64,000 nucleotides of DNA from Gordonia zhaorongruii (GCF_007559005.1 NZ_CP041763.1:1210463-1274462); one strand, 5' to 3'. Positions 9,044-20,349 are shown, counted from the stretch's first letter. Notes: generated from the letters alone by a model not told the origin. Numbers and translations are program-made.

Positions 9044-9082
9044 ACCGGGCCCCTACCGACATGAAGTCGGAAGGGGCCCGGT
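9044..9082. terminator. Strong bidirectional hairpin between convergent genes
   Basis: A 17-bp stem (9044-9060 with 9066-9082, one A-A bulge-type mismatch) closes a five-base loop ATGAA. The arms begin ACCGGGCCCCT and end AGGGGCCCGGT. There is no T tract. It sits between the stops of the LysB-like gene (+) and the L,D-transpeptidase gene (-) and could end both transcripts. Confidence 0.8.
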
Positions 9083-9122
9083 CGTACGCTGAGGCGTTTC
9101 AGCGTTGTCTCCGCGTCGGCGG

Positions 9123-9833
9123 TTATGTTCCGTTGTACTGGCCGCCGCTGGTGCCGCGGACCACGATCGGAGTGCCGCGTCCGACGTTGTCGTAGATCCA
9201 CTTGCCGTTCGCAGTGCTCACGTTGATGCAGCCGTGGCTGGCGTTCGAGGAGCCCTGCTGTGCGACCGACCAGGGAGCGGCGTGGATGAAGATGCCGTCC
9301 CAGGACATGCGGGTCGCGTACTCGACGTAGGTGCGGTAACCCTCAGGGGAGTCGATCGGCACGCCGTACGTGGACGAGTCCATGTACATGTCGCGGTACT
9401 TCTCCTTGGTGTGGTACACGCCGTTGGAGGTCGGGTGCTTGTCGGTGCCCATGGAGATCGGCATCTTCTTGATGAAGTCGCCGTTCTTCCACCAGTAGAT
9501 CTGGTGCTCACCGTCGACCGCGAGCGCCACGTATCCGGTTTCGGACTTCACGTTCGGCATCGCCGGTGCGGCCGGCTTCTCCGGAGTGGTGCTCTTGGGC
9601 TTGGGCTTCGGCTTGGGCTTCGGCGTAGGAGTCTTCTTCTCCTGCTGCGGAGGCGTGGGGATCGGAAGATTCGGCGCCTTGGGGAGCTCCGGAACCTCGA
9701 CCGGCGGCATACCCGGAATGATGGTGACGGGTGCCGCATCCGCTACAGCGGGAACACCGACGCTCAGGGTCGCCGCGCTCAGCGCGATGGCGGCCACGCG
9801 CGCAGCGCGGCCTGCAGTCTTGTTCTTGAACAC
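9123..9833 (-). CDS. L,D-transpeptidase (YkuD domain), exported
   Basis: A 236-residue cell-wall enzyme that forms 3-3 cross-links or attaches proteins to peptidoglycan. A signal peptide (VFKNKTAGRAARVAAIALS, cleavage near PAVADA) is followed by a Pro/Lys-rich spacer (TPTPKPKPKPKPK) of about 45 residues. The YkuD catalytic domain has the motif IHAAPW...SHGCINVS with nucleophile Cys near residue 202. GTG 9833 is preferred because the signal peptide begins there; the open frame continues upstream to 10007 without homology. It lacks the Ig-like domains and lipobox of mycobacterial Ldt proteins. Transcription converges on the LysB-like gene. Confidence 0.9.
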   Translation of the reverse strand: MFKNKTAGRAARVAAIALSAATLSVGVPAVADAAPVTIIPGMPPVEVPELPKAPNLPIPTPPQQEKKTPTPKPKPKPKPKSTTPEKPAAPAMPNVKSETGYVALAVDGEHQIYWWKNGDFIKKMPISMGTDKHPTSNGVYHTKEKYRDMYMDSSTYGVPIDSPEGYRTYVEYATRMSWDGIFIHAAPWSVAQQGSSNASHGCINVSTANGKWIYDNVGRGTPIVVRGTSGGQYNGT

Positions 9834-10023
9834 GTCGTTTTCTACCTTCGTTCGTCCGTAACGACACGCCACCCCCGTGGACGCTCGCTCGCCATCGTTA
9901 CACAACTGTTGCAACTGTGCCAATCCGAAACGCACGGAAAGTCGTATGGTGCCGGGTTCGCGGCGGTCTCGGCCGCAAAAAGCAGTGAGGCCGGAGAGTG
10001 GGAACACTCTCCGGCCGCTGCCG

Positions 10024-10094
10024 AGCGGGTGACGGGAATCGAACCCGCGTAGCTAGTTTGGAAGACTAGGGCTCTACCATTGAGCTACACCCGC
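10024..10094 (-). tRNA. tRNA-Gly (anticodon TCC)
   Basis: The minus strand folds into a cloverleaf. The acceptor stem GCGGGTG pairs with CACCCGC, and the D arm is GCTCAATGGTAGAGC. The anticodon stem is CTAGT/ACTAG around CTTCCAA, with TCC at 10060-10062, and the T arm is GCGGGTTCGATTCCCGT. The discriminator base is U. CCA is not encoded. Confidence 0.96.
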
Positions 10095-10228
10095 GTTGCA
10101 CTTCGTCGTGCGATGCGGAACATTACCGCAGTGGTTCACCAATGATCAAAACCGGTGCCGGGTTCGTGTCCTGTGGGGCGCGGGCCGTACTATGTGGGAT
10201 CGGCTGTGCCCGCGTCTGGGCACGACCC

Positions 10229-10302
10229 CGGGATGTGGCGCAGCTTGGTAGCGCATCCGCTTTGGGAGCGGAGGGTCGCAGGTTCAAATCCTGTCATCCC
10301 GA
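10229..10302 (+). tRNA. tRNA-Pro (anticodon TGG)
   Basis: The cloverleaf has the acceptor stem CGGGATG/CATCCCG, D arm GCGCAGCTTGGTAGCGC, anticodon stem TCCGC/GCGGA around TTTGGGA with TGG at 10263-10265, and T arm GCAGGTTCAAATCCTGT. The discriminator base is A. CCA is not encoded. A TACTAT box at 10187-10192 is a possible -10. The trigger factor gene starts 41 bp downstream. Confidence 0.96.
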
Positions 10303-10343
10303 CGGATTATGACTCGTACGTAGATATAAGGAGCAATCAAGCC

Positions 10344-11714
10344 GTGAAGAGCATCGTCGAGCAGCTGAGCCCGACCCGAGTCAAGCTGAATGTCGAGGTC
10401 CCGTTCGAGGAACTCTCCGGTGACTTCGACCGGGCTTACCAGTCCCTCGCCCAGCAGATCCGGATTCCCGGATTCCGTCCGGGCAAGGCTCCGGCCAAGC
10501 TGATCGAGGCGCGCGTCGGACGTCAGGCGATTCTGGAGCAGGTCGTCAACGACGCCCTTCCCGCCAAGTACTCGGAGGCTGTCTCCGAAGGCGACATCAA
10601 GGCGATCAGCCAGCCGGAGATCGATGTGGACGAACTGGTCTACGGCGAGCCGGTCAAGTTCACCGCAGAGGTGGACGTTCGTCCCGAGATCAGCCTTCCC
10701 GATTACTCGACCCTGTCGGTCGAGGTCGACCCGATCGAGGTCGCGGACGCAGATGTCGAGACGGAACTCGAGCAGCTGCGCGCGCGCTTCGGCACCCTCG
10801 CGGGTGTCGAGCGGGGAGCGACCACCGGTGACTTCGTCTCGATCGACCTGGTCGCCACCGTCGACGGCAAGACCGTCGACGAAGCGACCACCGAGGGACT
10901 CTCGCACGAGGTCGGCAGCGGCGACCTGGTCGACGGACTCGAGGATGCGATCGAGGGACTCAAGGCCGGTGAGAAGGCCGACTTCTCCACCACGCTGGTC
11001 GCGGGCGAGTTCGCCGGCGAGGAAGCTGCGGTCACGGTCACCGTCAACTCGGTGAAGGAGCGCGAGCTTCCCGAGGTCGACGACGAGTTCGCTCAGCTCG
11101 CCAGCGAGTTCGACACCGTCGAGGAGCTGCGCGCGAGCCTTCGCGACCAGGTCTCGGAATCGAAGAAGTACGAGCAGGCGGGCGCCATCCGCGACGCGGT
11201 CCTCGAGGAGCTTCTGGAGACTGTCGAGTTCCCGCTGCCGGAGAAGACCATCGACGACGAGGTCGAGGCGGTCCAGCACCAGCTGGTTCACGCTCTCGGT
11301 CACGACGACGAGCAGGTCGGCAAGTTCCTCGAGGCGCAGGGCAAGTCGCGCGAGGAGTGGGACGCCGAGAGCCGCACCGAGGCCGAGAAGTCGGTCCGCA
11401 CGCAGCTGCTGCTCGACGCGGTGGCCGACGCCGAGGGCACCGAGGTCGATCAGGACGAGCTGACCCAGCAGATCCTGATGCAGTCGCAGCGTTACGGTGT
11501 GGCACCGCAGGAGTTCATCCAGCAGCTGCAGAACGCCAACCAGATCGGCGCGCTGTACGCCGATGTGCGCCGTAACAAGTCGCTCGCGAACATCATCGGT
11601 CAGGTGAAGGTCGTCGACGCCAACGGCGACGTCATCGACACCGACGCCTTCTTCGGCGGTGCCGAGGCCGACGCTGAAGATGCCGACGAGAAGGCCGCCG
11701 ACGCCGACGAGTGA
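10344..11714 (+). CDS. tig: Trigger factor, ribosome-associated chaperone
   Basis: 456 residues. The N-terminal ribosome-binding domain contains the signature GFRPGKAPAKL near residue 45. A PPIase (FKBP-like) domain follows (GDFVSIDLVATVDGK ... DLVDGLEDAIEGLKAGEK, about residues 160-240), then the helical C-terminal chaperone domain and an acidic tail rich in Ala, Asp and Glu. The GTG at 10344 is preceded by AAGGAG at 10328-10333. The open frame extends upstream through tRNA-Pro, which is not coding. It heads the quality-control cluster with clpP1, clpP2 and clpX; a terminator separates it from clpP1. Confidence 0.96.
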   Translation: MKSIVEQLSPTRVKLNVEVPFEELSGDFDRAYQSLAQQIRIPGFRPGKAPAKLIEARVGRQAILEQVVNDALPAKYSEAVSEGDIKAISQPEIDVDELVYGEPVKFTAEVDVRPEISLPDYSTLSVEVDPIEVADADVETELEQLRARFGTLAGVERGATTGDFVSIDLVATVDGKTVDEATTEGLSHEVGSGDLVDGLEDAIEGLKAGEKADFSTTLVAGEFAGEEAAVTVTVNSVKERELPEVDDEFAQLASEFDTVEELRASLRDQVSESKKYEQAGAIRDAVLEELLETVEFPLPEKTIDDEVEAVQHQLVHALGHDDEQVGKFLEAQGKSREEWDAESRTEAEKSVRTQLLLDAVADAEGTEVDQDELTQQILMQSQRYGVAPQEFIQQLQNANQIGALYADVRRNKSLANIIGQVKVVDANGDVIDTDAFFGGAEADAEDADEKAADADE

Positions 11715-11740
11715 TGCATCCGCCCGTACGGGCACACCGC

Positions 11741-11774
11741 GCCAGCCGGGACGGATACCTCCGTCCCGGCTGGC
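11741..11774 (+). terminator. Intrinsic-type terminator after tig
   Basis: A perfect 15-bp stem, GCCAGCCGGGACGGA at 11741-11755 with its complement at 11760-11774, closes a TACC loop and is followed by GCTTTCTGC. It lies 26 bases after the tig stop codon. Confidence 0.85.
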
Positions 11775-11802
11775 GCTTTCTGCAAGGACGAACCGTCGCA
11801 TC

Positions 11803-11819
11803 GTTCCGCTGTGAGCGAA
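11803..11819 (+). promoter_or_regulatory. Candidate ClgR operator upstream of clpP1
   Basis: The sequence GTTCCGCTGTGAGCGAA contains CGCT-GTG-AGCG, a near-symmetrical site that matches the actinobacterial ClgR motif (CGCY-N-A-N-RGCG with A/T flanks) at all but one defined position. It lies 134-150 bp upstream of the clpP1 start. ClgR is known to activate clpP1P2 in Corynebacterium, Streptomyces and mycobacteria. The assignment rests on motif and position only. Confidence 0.6.
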
Positions 11820-11952
11820 TAAGGGGTGTCACCGGAACAAATAGGGGCCCCCGAGTGATTAACCTCGGTAGCAACACCGAACACCCTCGGGTGGGGGACG
11901 CCTTCACCTTCATGAGTGGGACGGTCATCATTTCGACAGATTGGGACAACCA

Positions 11953-12555
11953 GTGAGCAATCTCCACACACCCTCGATGAGCTCGGGCGTCGCCGGCCTG
12001 AACCTGACCGATTCGGTCTTCGAACGGCTTCTGCGTGAGCGGATCATCTTCCTGGGCACTCAGGTCGACGACGAGATCGCCAACCGTCTGTGCGCGCAGA
12101 TCCTCCTACTCGCCGCAGAGGATCCGGACAAGGACATCAACCTCTACATCAACTCGCCGGGTGGCAGCGTCACCTCCGGTATGGCGATCTTCGACACCAT
12201 GAAGCTCGCGCCCTGCGACGTCGCGACGTACGCGATGGGCATGGCGGCCTCGATGGGGCAGTTCCTTCTCGCAGCGGGAACCAAGGGCAAGCGCCACGCG
12301 CTGCCGCACGCGCGCATCATGATGCACCAGCCGTCTGCGGGCATCGGCGGCACCGCCGCCGACATCGCCATTCAGGCGGAGCAGTTCGCGGCCACCAAGC
12401 GCGAGATGAACCGGCTCAACGCCGAATTCACCGGTCAGCCCCTCGAGACGATCGAAGCCGACGCCGATCGCGACAACTGGTTCACGGCCGAGGAGGCCAA
12501 GGCGTACGGCTTCGTCGACCACGTCGTGACCACCGCTGCTCGTCCGGGCGCCTGA
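11953..12555 (+). CDS. clpP1: ATP-dependent Clp protease proteolytic subunit ClpP1
   Basis: A 200-residue serine peptidase of the S14 family. The catalytic Ser is residue 100 in GMAASMGQF and the catalytic His is residue 125 in IMMHQP; the acid is in the ADADRDNWF region. In actinobacteria ClpP1 and ClpP2 form a mixed two-ring tetradecamer that works with ClpX or ClpC1. The start is taken as GTG 11953 (VSNLHTPSM); a start 12 bases upstream is possible. clpP2 follows after 50 bp and is surely in the same transcript. Confidence 0.95.
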   Translation: MSNLHTPSMSSGVAGLNLTDSVFERLLRERIIFLGTQVDDEIANRLCAQILLLAAEDPDKDINLYINSPGGSVTSGMAIFDTMKLAPCDVATYAMGMAASMGQFLLAAGTKGKRHALPHARIMMHQPSAGIGGTAADIAIQAEQFAATKREMNRLNAEFTGQPLETIEADADRDNWFTAEEAKAYGFVDHVVTTAARPGA

Positions 12556-12605
12556 TCGACGCTCGCATCAACCGTCCACACATCTTCACCGGTTACGGAG
12601 AAAAC

Positions 12606-13286
12606 ATGAACAACTCGCTTCCCGCCGAAGTGCGCGCGGGCATCCCGGACGCGGCGCTCGCGCTCAAGAGCATCCAGGCTCGTTACATCCTCCCGAGTTT
12701 CATCGAGAACACCCCGAACGGACAGCGTCAGTACGATCCGTACGCGAAGCTGTTCGAGGAGCGGATCGTGTTCGTCGGCACGCCGATCGACCAGACCGTC
12801 GCGAACGACGTGATGGCGCAGCTGCTGGTTCTGGAGAGCCAGGACCCGGACCGTGACATCACTATGTACGTCAACTCGCCGGGTGGCAGCGTGCCCGACA
12901 TGCTCGCCATCTACGACACGATGCAGTACGTCCACTGCGACGTCGTCACCGTGTGCCTGGGCGAGGCTGCGTCGGCAGCGGCGATCCTGCTGGCCGGCGG
13001 CACGCCGGGTAAGCGGGCGGCCCTGCCGAACGCGACCGTGCTGATCCACCAGCCGCGCACCGGCGGTGCCTACCAGGGGCAGGTGTCCGACCTCGAGATC
13101 CAGGCGGCCGAGATCGAGCGCATCCGGAAGCGCCTCGACGACATTCTGGCGTTCCACACGGGACAGGATGCGGAGACGATCCGCAAGGACACCGACCGCG
13201 ACAACATTCTGACGGCGGAGGACGCCAAGGAGTACGGCCTCATCGACGAGGTCTTCGACTACCGCAAGAAGTCCGCGCGCCGGTAG
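12606..13286 (+). CDS. clpP2: ATP-dependent Clp protease proteolytic subunit ClpP2
   Basis: A 226-residue ClpP paralogue. The catalytic Ser is residue 123 in [10 protein letters not shown] and the His is residue 148 in VLIHQPR. The N-terminus is longer than in ClpP1 and has the ClpP2-type stretch [24 protein letters not shown]. The ATG at 12606 follows GGAGAAAAC. It is the partner of clpP1 in the same operon and lies 114 bp before clpX. Confidence 0.95.
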   Translation: MNNSLPAEVRAGIPDAALALKSIQARYILPSFIENTPNGQRQYDPYAKLFEERIVFVGTPIDQTVANDVMAQLLVLESQDPDRDITMYVNSPGGSVPDMLAIYDTMQYVHCDVVTVCLGEAASAAAILLAGGTPGKRAALPNATVLIHQPRTGGAYQGQVSDLEIQAAEIERIRKRLDDILAFHTGQDAETIRKDTDRDNILTAEDAKEYGLIDEVFDYRKKSARR

Positions 13287-13400
13287 CCACGGCGACGTTC
13301 GCTGTTCAATCTCCGAGACTGCCGTGTTCGGTTCGTCGAGGACACGAAGCGCGGGTACCGTTCATGGTGACGCGTGTCACGAGAAAGTAGGTGTGGCCAC

Positions 13401-14678
<1,278 letters not shown>

Positions 14679-14702
14679 TCGGCTGATCGAGTAATACCGC
14701 AT

Positions 14703-14735
14703 GCGGCTCCCGCGCCATTCCGGCGCGGGAGCCGC
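14703..14735 (+). terminator. Terminator hairpin after clpX
   Basis: A perfect 14-bp G+C-rich stem, GCGGCTCCCGCGCC at 14703-14716 with its complement at 14722-14735, closes an ATTCC loop. It lies 24 bases after the clpX stop and 22 before the mobA start. No T tract follows. Confidence 0.8.
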
Positions 14736-14757
14736 TCGCGTTGGCCACACTGGGTGC

Positions 14758-15363
14758 ATGAGCAACGACGGAGCAGTCGCCGGAATCGTCCTCGCGGGCG
14801 GAAGATCTCGCCGAATGGGAGAGGACAAAGCCGCCCTCGAATGGGAGGGGGTGTCGATGCTCACCCGCATCACGGATGCGATCAGTGCGCGGTGCGCACC
14901 GGTGTTCGTCGCCGCGCCGGCAGCGTCGCAGGCCTACACGACGCTGGCGGACGGCTCCCCGCTCCACTGGGTGACCGACGAGGCCGAGGACTCGGGGCCG
15001 CTCGGCGGGCTGGTGGCCGGACTCCGTGCGGCCGCGGACGCGGGCGTGGAGGTCGCCTTCGTGTGCGCCACCGATATGCCGCTCGTGCAGGCCGGTCTGG
15101 TCGACGAACTGCTCGCAGGCCTCACTCCGTCGACCGATGCGGTCATCGCCCGTGACGGCCAGCGGGATCACCCGCTCGCGGGCGTCTATCGCACGAGTGC
15201 GGCGGACGCGCTGTCGTCGCTGGTAGACGCGGGAGAGTTGCGGATGGTCGCGGCTGTGGAGGCGGTCGTCACCCGGCGCATCGGGGTCAGTGACGAGGAC
15301 TGGCTGACCAATGTCGACGCCCCGGAGGACCTGCACCGCTTGCACGCTTCGCGCGTTACCTAA
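14758..15363 (+). CDS. mobA: Molybdenum cofactor guanylyltransferase (MobA-like)
   Basis: A 201-residue nucleotidyltransferase of the MobA family, which transfers GMP to molybdopterin. The N-terminal signature GIVLAGGRSRRMGEDKA binds the nucleotide, CATDMPLV holds the metal-binding Asp, and RDGQRDHPLAGVYR matches the cofactor-side loop. The ATG at 14758 is chosen over an upstream open frame that runs through the clpX terminator. The gene ends 9 bp before valS. A related nucleotidyltransferase such as CofC or MocA is less likely given the LAGGxSxRMGxDKA motif. Confidence 0.85.
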   Translation: MSNDGAVAGIVLAGGRSRRMGEDKAALEWEGVSMLTRITDAISARCAPVFVAAPAASQAYTTLADGSPLHWVTDEAEDSGPLGGLVAGLRAAADAGVEVAFVCATDMPLVQAGLVDELLAGLTPSTDAVIARDGQRDHPLAGVYRTSAADALSSLVDAGELRMVAAVEAVVTRRIGVSDEDWLTNVDAPEDLHRLHASRVT

Positions 15364-15372
15364 GATCGAGGG

Positions 15373-18027
15373 GTGAGCAATCCCGAGCTGACCAACGCCC
15401 TCCCCAGATCCTGGGACCCGTCCGAGCACGAAGCCGCCCTCTACCAGCGCTGGGTGGACGCCGGATACTTCACTGCCGACGCGACGAGCGACAAGCCCGG
15501 ATACTCGGTGGTGCTGCCTCCGCCGAACGTGACCGGTTCGCTGCACATGGGGCATGCGCTCGACCACACGCTGATGGACACCCTGACGCGCCGCAAGCGC
15601 ATGCAGGGGTTCGAGGTGCTGTGGCTCCCGGGTATGGACCACGCGGGGATCGCGACCCAGACGATCGTCGAGAAGCAGTTGGCAGCGGAGGGAACCAGCC
15701 GCGAGGAACTCGGTCGTGAGGCGTTCATCGAGCGCGTGTGGAAGTGGAAGGCCGAGTCGGGCGGCACCATCCAGGGGCAGATGCGGCGTCTGGGCGACGG
15801 CGTCGACTGGAGTCGCGACCGGTTCACCATGGACGAGGGATTGTCCCGCGCCGTGCAGACCATCTTCAAGAAGCTGTTCGACGACGGACTCATCTACCGC
15901 GCCGAGCGTCTGGTCAACTGGTCGCCCGCCCAGCAGACCGCCATCTCCGACATCGAGGTCAAGTACGAGGACGTCGAGGGTGAGCTCGTGTCGTTCCGCT
16001 ACGGTTCGCTCGATGACGCGCAGCCCCACATCGTGGTCGCCACGACGCGCATGGAGACGATGCTCGGGGATACGGCGATCGCCGTGCACCCGGACGACGA
16101 GCGGTACCGCGATCTGATCGGCACCGAACTGGAGCACCCGTTCCTCGACCGGAAGATCCCGGTGATCGCCGACGGCTACGTCGATCCCGAATTCGGATCG
16201 GGCGCAGTCAAGATCACTCCGGCGCACGATCCGAACGACTTCGCGATCGGCCAGCGTCACGGCCTGCCGATGATCACGATCATGGACGAGGTCGCCACCG
16301 TCACCGGCACCGGAACGCAGTTCGACGGACTGGACCGCTTCGAGGCCCGGGTCGCGGTGCGGGAGGCGCTCGCGGAGCAGGGGCGCATCGTCAAGGAGGT
16401 ACGCCCGTACCTGCACAGCGTCGGGCACTCCGAGCGGGCAGGCGAACCGATCGAGCCGCGGCTGTCGATGCAGTGGTGGGTCGACGTGTCGTCGCTTGCG
16501 AAGTCCGCGGGTGACGCCGTTCGCGGAGGCGACACCGTCATTCATCCGACGAGCCAGGAGCCGCGCTGGTTCGCGTGGGTCGACGACATGCACGACTGGA
16601 CTATCTCGCGGCAGCTGTGGTGGGGGCACCGCATCCCGATCTGGTACGGGCCGGACGGCGAGGTCGAGTGCTTCGGACCGGACGAGACGGCGCCGGCGGG
16701 GTGGGAACAGGATTCCGATGTCCTGGACACGTGGTTCTCGTCCGGACTGTGGCCGTTCTCGACGATGGGCTGGCCGGACAAGACCGCCGAACTCGACAAG
16801 TTCTATCCGACGTCGGTGCTGGTGACCGGTTACGACATCCTGTTCTTCTGGGTCGCGCGGATGATGATGTTCGGCACGTACGTCGGCCGTCTCGACGACG
16901 GTGGGTTCGGTGGCCGCGTGGCGAAGGTGCCGTTCGCCGACGTGTTCCTGCACGGTCTGGTCCGGGACGAGCACGGCCGCAAGATGAGCAAGTCGAAGGG
17001 CAACGGCATCGACCCGCTCGACTGGGTCGAGCGGTTCGGCGCCGACGCGCTGCGCTTCACCCTCGCGCGCGGCGCGAATCCGGGAAGCGACATCTCCGTC
17101 GGCGAATCGCACGCGCAGAGTTCACGGAACTTCGCCACCAAGCTGTTCAATGCCACCAAATTCGCCTTGATGAACGGTGCCCGGGTCGGGGAGCTGCCCG
17201 ATCGTGCCGAGCTCACCGTCCCCGATCGCTGGATCCTGGGGCGGCTGGACGAGGTGCTCGCGGACGTCGACTCCGGATTCGAGAGCTACGAGTTCTCCAA
17301 AGCGTGCGAGGCGCTTTACCACTTCGCCTGGGACGAGGTCTGCGACTGGTACCTGGAACTGTCGAAGGTCCAGGTGGCCGACGGGGGCACTCGCGCCGAG
17401 ATGACCGCGTTGGTGCTGGGAACCGTGCTCGACAAGCTGCTGCGCGCATTGTCTCCGGTGATGCCGTTCGTGACCGAGGTGCTGTGGACGACTCTCACCG
17501 GCGCCGAGTCCGCGGTGATCGCCGAGTGGCCCGCGCCTTCGGGCGTCCAGCCCGATTCGACGGCGGCGCAGCGCATCGAGGATCTGCAGAAGCTGATCAC
17601 CGAGGTGCGCCGTTTCCGCAGCGACCAGGGACTCAAGCCGGGGCAGCGCGTCACGGCGACCGTCGACGGCCTGCCGGAGGCGGGTCTCGCCGAGCTGCGC
17701 GGTCAGCTGGATTCACTGGCACGGCTCGAGCCCGCCGAGGCGGGGTTCGCGGCCACGGCGACCGTCGAGGTGCGGTTGTCGTCGGGCACCGCGACCGTTG
17801 CCATCGACACGTCGGGAACCGTCGACGTCGAGGCCGAGCGCAAGCGTGCCGCCAAGGATCTGGCTGCGGCCGAGAAGGAACTCGCGGGCACGTCGGGCAA
17901 ACTCGGTAACCAGCAGTTCCTCTCGAAGGCGCCCGACGCCGTCGTGGAGAAGATCAAGTCCCGGCGCGATCTCGCACAGGCCGAGGTGGAAAGGCTCAAG
18001 TCCAAGCTCGAAGGGCTGGGTGCCTGA
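15373..18027 (+). CDS. valS: Valine--tRNA ligase
   Basis: An 884-residue class I aminoacyl-tRNA synthetase. The HIGH-type motif appears as [15 protein letters not shown] (residues about 50-64) and the KMSKS motif as [12 protein letters not shown] near residue 537. A CP1 editing domain lies between them ([20 protein letters not shown]). The C-terminal tRNA-binding coiled coil ([19 protein letters not shown]... to the end) is typical of ValRS. The GTG at 15373 begins the family's conserved N-terminus. Its stop overlaps the folC start by one base, showing coupling. Confidence 0.97.
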   Translation: MSNPELTNALPRSWDPSEHEAALYQRWVDAGYFTADATSDKPGYSVVLPPPNVTGSLHMGHALDHTLMDTLTRRKRMQGFEVLWLPGMDHAGIATQTIVEKQLAAEGTSREELGREAFIERVWKWKAESGGTIQGQMRRLGDGVDWSRDRFTMDEGLSRAVQTIFKKLFDDGLIYRAERLVNWSPAQQTAISDIEVKYEDVEGELVSFRYGSLDDAQPHIVVATTRMETMLGDTAIAVHPDDERYRDLIGTELEHPFLDRKIPVIADGYVDPEFGSGAVKITPAHDPNDFAIGQRHGLPMITIMDEVATVTGTGTQFDGLDRFEARVAVREALAEQGRIVKEVRPYLHSVGHSERAGEPIEPRLSMQWWVDVSSLAKSAGDAVRGGDTVIHPTSQEPRWFAWVDDMHDWTISRQLWWGHRIPIWYGPDGEVECFGPDETAPAGWEQDSDVLDTWFSSGLWPFSTMGWPDKTAELDKFYPTSVLVTGYDILFFWVARMMMFGTYVGRLDDGGFGGRVAKVPFADVFLHGLVRDEHGRKMSKSKGNGIDPLDWVERFGADALRFTLARGANPGSDISVGESHAQSSRNFATKLFNATKFALMNGARVGELPDRAELTVPDRWILGRLDEVLADVDSGFESYEFSKACEALYHFAWDEVCDWYLELSKVQVADGGTRAEMTALVLGTVLDKLLRALSPVMPFVTEVLWTTLTGAESAVIAEWPAPSGVQPDSTAAQRIEDLQKLITEVRRFRSDQGLKPGQRVTATVDGLPEAGLAELRGQLDSLARLEPAEAGFAATATVEVRLSSGTATVAIDTSGTVDVEAERKRAAKDLAAAEKELAGTSGKLGNQQFLSKAPDAVVEKIKSRRDLAQAEVERLKSKLEGLGA

Positions 18028-19436
18028 TGAGCTCGGTGCGCCCGTCATCGCCCGAGGACCTCGCCGAGCTCGCAGCCGTCGAGGTCGAGCTCGACACGCG
18101 CTGGCCGGAGACGAAGATCGAGCCTTCGCTGACCCGGATCAACGCGCTGCTCGAACTCCTCGGCAGCCCGCAGAACGCGTATCCGGCGATTCACGTCGCA
18201 GGCACCAACGGCAAGACCTCGGTGACGCGGATGATCGATTCGCTGCTCCGCGCCTTCCACCGCCGCACCGGGCGGATCACCAGCCCGCACCTGCAGTCGG
18301 TGACCGAGCGGATCGCGATCGACGGCGAGCCCATCTCACCGAGACTGTACGTCGACACCTACCGTGAGCTGGAACCGTTCATCACCATGGTCGACGACTC
18401 GTCGACGGCGCACGGTGGCCCCCGGATGAGCAAGTTCGAGGTACTGACGGCGATCGCCTATGCGGCGTTCGCCGAGGCGCCCATCGAGGTGGCGGTGGTG
18501 GAGACCGGGATGGGCGGTCGCTGGGATGCGACCAATGTGATCGATTCGCAGGTCGCCGTCATCACTCCGATCGCGATGGACCATGCGGACTACCTCGGCG
18601 ACACCTTGACGGCGATCGCGGGGGAGAAGGCCGGCATCATCAACGCGGGACCGGCGGATGCCGTGATTCCGAACGACCCGGTCACGGTCATCGCGCCCCA
18701 GGAACCCGAGGTGGCCGATGTGCTGCTGCGGGCGAGTGTCGATGCGGGGACCATCGTGGCCCGTCAGGACTCCGAGTTCACCGTCCTCGGCTCGGCTACC
18801 GCGGTGGGCGGGCAGATGCTCACCATCCAGGGTCTGGGCGGCGTGTACGACGAGGTGTTCCTCCCACTGCACGGCGGCCATCAGGCACAGAACGCCGCGC
18901 TCGCACTGGCCGCCGTCGAGGCGTTCTTCGGTGCCGGTGCTGACCGCAAGCTCGACCTGGACTCGGTGCGTGCCGGATTCGCCGAGGTGACGACACCGGG
19001 GCGTCTGGAGCGGCTGCGGAACGCACCGAGTGTGTTCGCCGACGCTGCACATAATCCGCACGGTGCGCGGGCCCTCGTGCGTGCGTTGACGGACGAATTC
19101 GACTTCCGGCGGCTCATCGGGGTGGTCGGCGTGCTCGCCGACAAGGATGCACGCGGACTTCTCGCCGAACTCGAACCGGTCCTAGACGTCGTGGTGCTGA
19201 CGAACAACGGCTCTCCTCGCGCCATGGACACCGAGGCCCTCGCGGACGTGGCACGTCCGATCTTCGGTGAGGACCGGGTCGTGATCGAGCCGTTCCTGCC
19301 CGACGCCGTCGAGGCCGCCATCGGCCTCGCCGAGGAGAGCGAGAGCGGCACTGTATCGGGTGCCGGCGTGATCATCACCGGATCGGTCGTCACGGCCGGT
19401 GCCGGCCGCACACTGTTCGCAAAGGACCCGTCATGA
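18027..19436 (+). CDS. folC: Folylpolyglutamate synthase / dihydrofolate synthase
   Basis: A 469-residue Mur-ligase-family enzyme that adds glutamate to folates. The ATP-binding loop is HVAGTNGKTSVTRMI near residue 58. The second conserved region is VAVVETGMGGRWDATNVI, and the C-terminal domain has VFADAAHNPHGARALVRAL. The start ATG overlaps the valS stop (TGATG). It overlaps the next gene by four bases (ATGA). The valS-folC-DUF4233 arrangement is standard for the order. Confidence 0.95.
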   Translation: MSSVRPSSPEDLAELAAVEVELDTRWPETKIEPSLTRINALLELLGSPQNAYPAIHVAGTNGKTSVTRMIDSLLRAFHRRTGRITSPHLQSVTERIAIDGEPISPRLYVDTYRELEPFITMVDDSSTAHGGPRMSKFEVLTAIAYAAFAEAPIEVAVVETGMGGRWDATNVIDSQVAVITPIAMDHADYLGDTLTAIAGEKAGIINAGPADAVIPNDPVTVIAPQEPEVADVLLRASVDAGTIVARQDSEFTVLGSATAVGGQMLTIQGLGGVYDEVFLPLHGGHQAQNAALALAAVEAFFGAGADRKLDLDSVRAGFAEVTTPGRLERLRNAPSVFADAAHNPHGARALVRALTDEFDFRRLIGVVGVLADKDARGLLAELEPVLDVVVLTNNGSPRAMDTEALADVARPIFGEDRVVIEPFLPDAVEAAIGLAEESESGTVSGAGVIITGSVVTAGAGRTLFAKDPS

Positions 19437-19819
19437 CCGGCCAGATCAACCCGCCAGCGACCGATCCGTGGAAGGGCTTCCGCGGCGTGATGGCAGGCAC
19501 CCTGATTCTGGAGGTGATCGTGGTGCTGCTGGCCTTCCCGATCGTCGCCCGGCTGGGCGGGGGAGTCACCTGGGCGTCGGGCCTGTTCCTGGGCGTGATG
19601 ACGCTGATCTTCATCGTCGCGTCCGGCAAGTGCGGACGGCAGCACGCGCTACCGGTGATCCTGGGGCTGCAGGTGGTGTTGATCGCCGGTGGAGTGTTCC
19701 ATTGGTCGATCGCCGTGATCGGCGTGATCTTCCTGTGCGTTTGGTGCTACATCGGCTACTTCGGGCGCGACGTGGCGCGACGGATCGAGAAGGGGCAGCT
19801 GCCCAGTCAGCAGCAGTAG
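19433..19819 (+). CDS. DUF4233 membrane protein
   Basis: 128 residues with four predicted membrane helices (starting near VMAGTLILEVIVV, VTWASGLFLGVMT, ALPVILGLQVVLI and IAVIGVIFLCVWC) and charged ends. DUF4233 proteins follow folC in nearly all Mycobacteriales; no biochemical role is established. Coupled to folC by an ATGA overlap. Confidence 0.85.
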   Translation: MTGQINPPATDPWKGFRGVMAGTLILEVIVVLLAFPIVARLGGGVTWASGLFLGVMTLIFIVASGKCGRQHALPVILGLQVVLIAGGVFHWSIAVIGVIFLCVWCYIGYFGRDVARRIEKGQLPSQQQ

Positions 19820-19902
19820 AGTCGCGGATCGCCCGGTACCGTCAGTTACACTCGGGATTCGTCGAGCCGCTCAACTCCGAGTGGCCAGGAGGAGTGTGCT
19901 CA

Positions 19903-20349
19903 ATGGGTTTGCGTCGTATCGCTGCGGGAGCCGTTCCGCTCGTCACACTGAGCGCTGCGCTGGTGATTCCGCTGGTTGCTCCGGCGACCGCGAACGCGGT
20001 ACCGACCGAGTCGACACCCAGTACCTCGACACCCAGCACGTCCGAGGTGAAGGTGGAACCCAACGCGCCGATGCCGGTCGCAGACGGAGCTATCGGGTAC
20101 ACGGCGACGCCGCAGAGCACGCGTTGGCTTGCCGACCGCAAGCCGGAGGACGTGATCTCGAACCTTCCGTCACCGCCTACCGATCGGAAGTCGAACGAGC
20201 AGATGGCCGAGTACCTCGGCCTCGAACTCGATGCGGCGGTTGAGAATCCGGGTGCGTGTCTGCAGGTCATCGTGAACCCGCCGCTCGAGCAGGGCGGCAT
20301 GTTCAACTACGGGTTCTTCGCCGTCGAACGCGAATACTGCCCCCGCTGA
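19903..20349 (+). CDS. Secreted protein of unknown function
   Basis: 148 residues. A signal peptide (MGLRRIAAGAVPL, hydrophobic core, cleavage near TANA) is followed by a Thr/Ser/Pro-rich stretch with the tandem STPSTSTPSTS and then a compact C-terminal part. That part has two cysteines (GACLQV and EYCPR), which could form a disulfide. The ATG at 19903 has AGGAGG ten bases upstream. I do not recognise the domain. It lies between DUF4233 and ndk on the same strand. Confidence 0.75.
   Translation: MGLRRIAAGAVPLVTLSAALVIPLVAPATANAVPTESTPSTSTPSTSEVKVEPNAPMPVADGAIGYTATPQSTRWLADRKPEDVISNLPSPPTDRKSNEQMAEYLGLELDAAVENPGACLQVIVNPPLEQGGMFNYGFFAVEREYCPR

Noticed and set aside
10155-10343. N-terminal extension of trigger factor
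   Set aside because: The stretch contains tRNA-Pro, and the family start with AAGGAG is at 10344.
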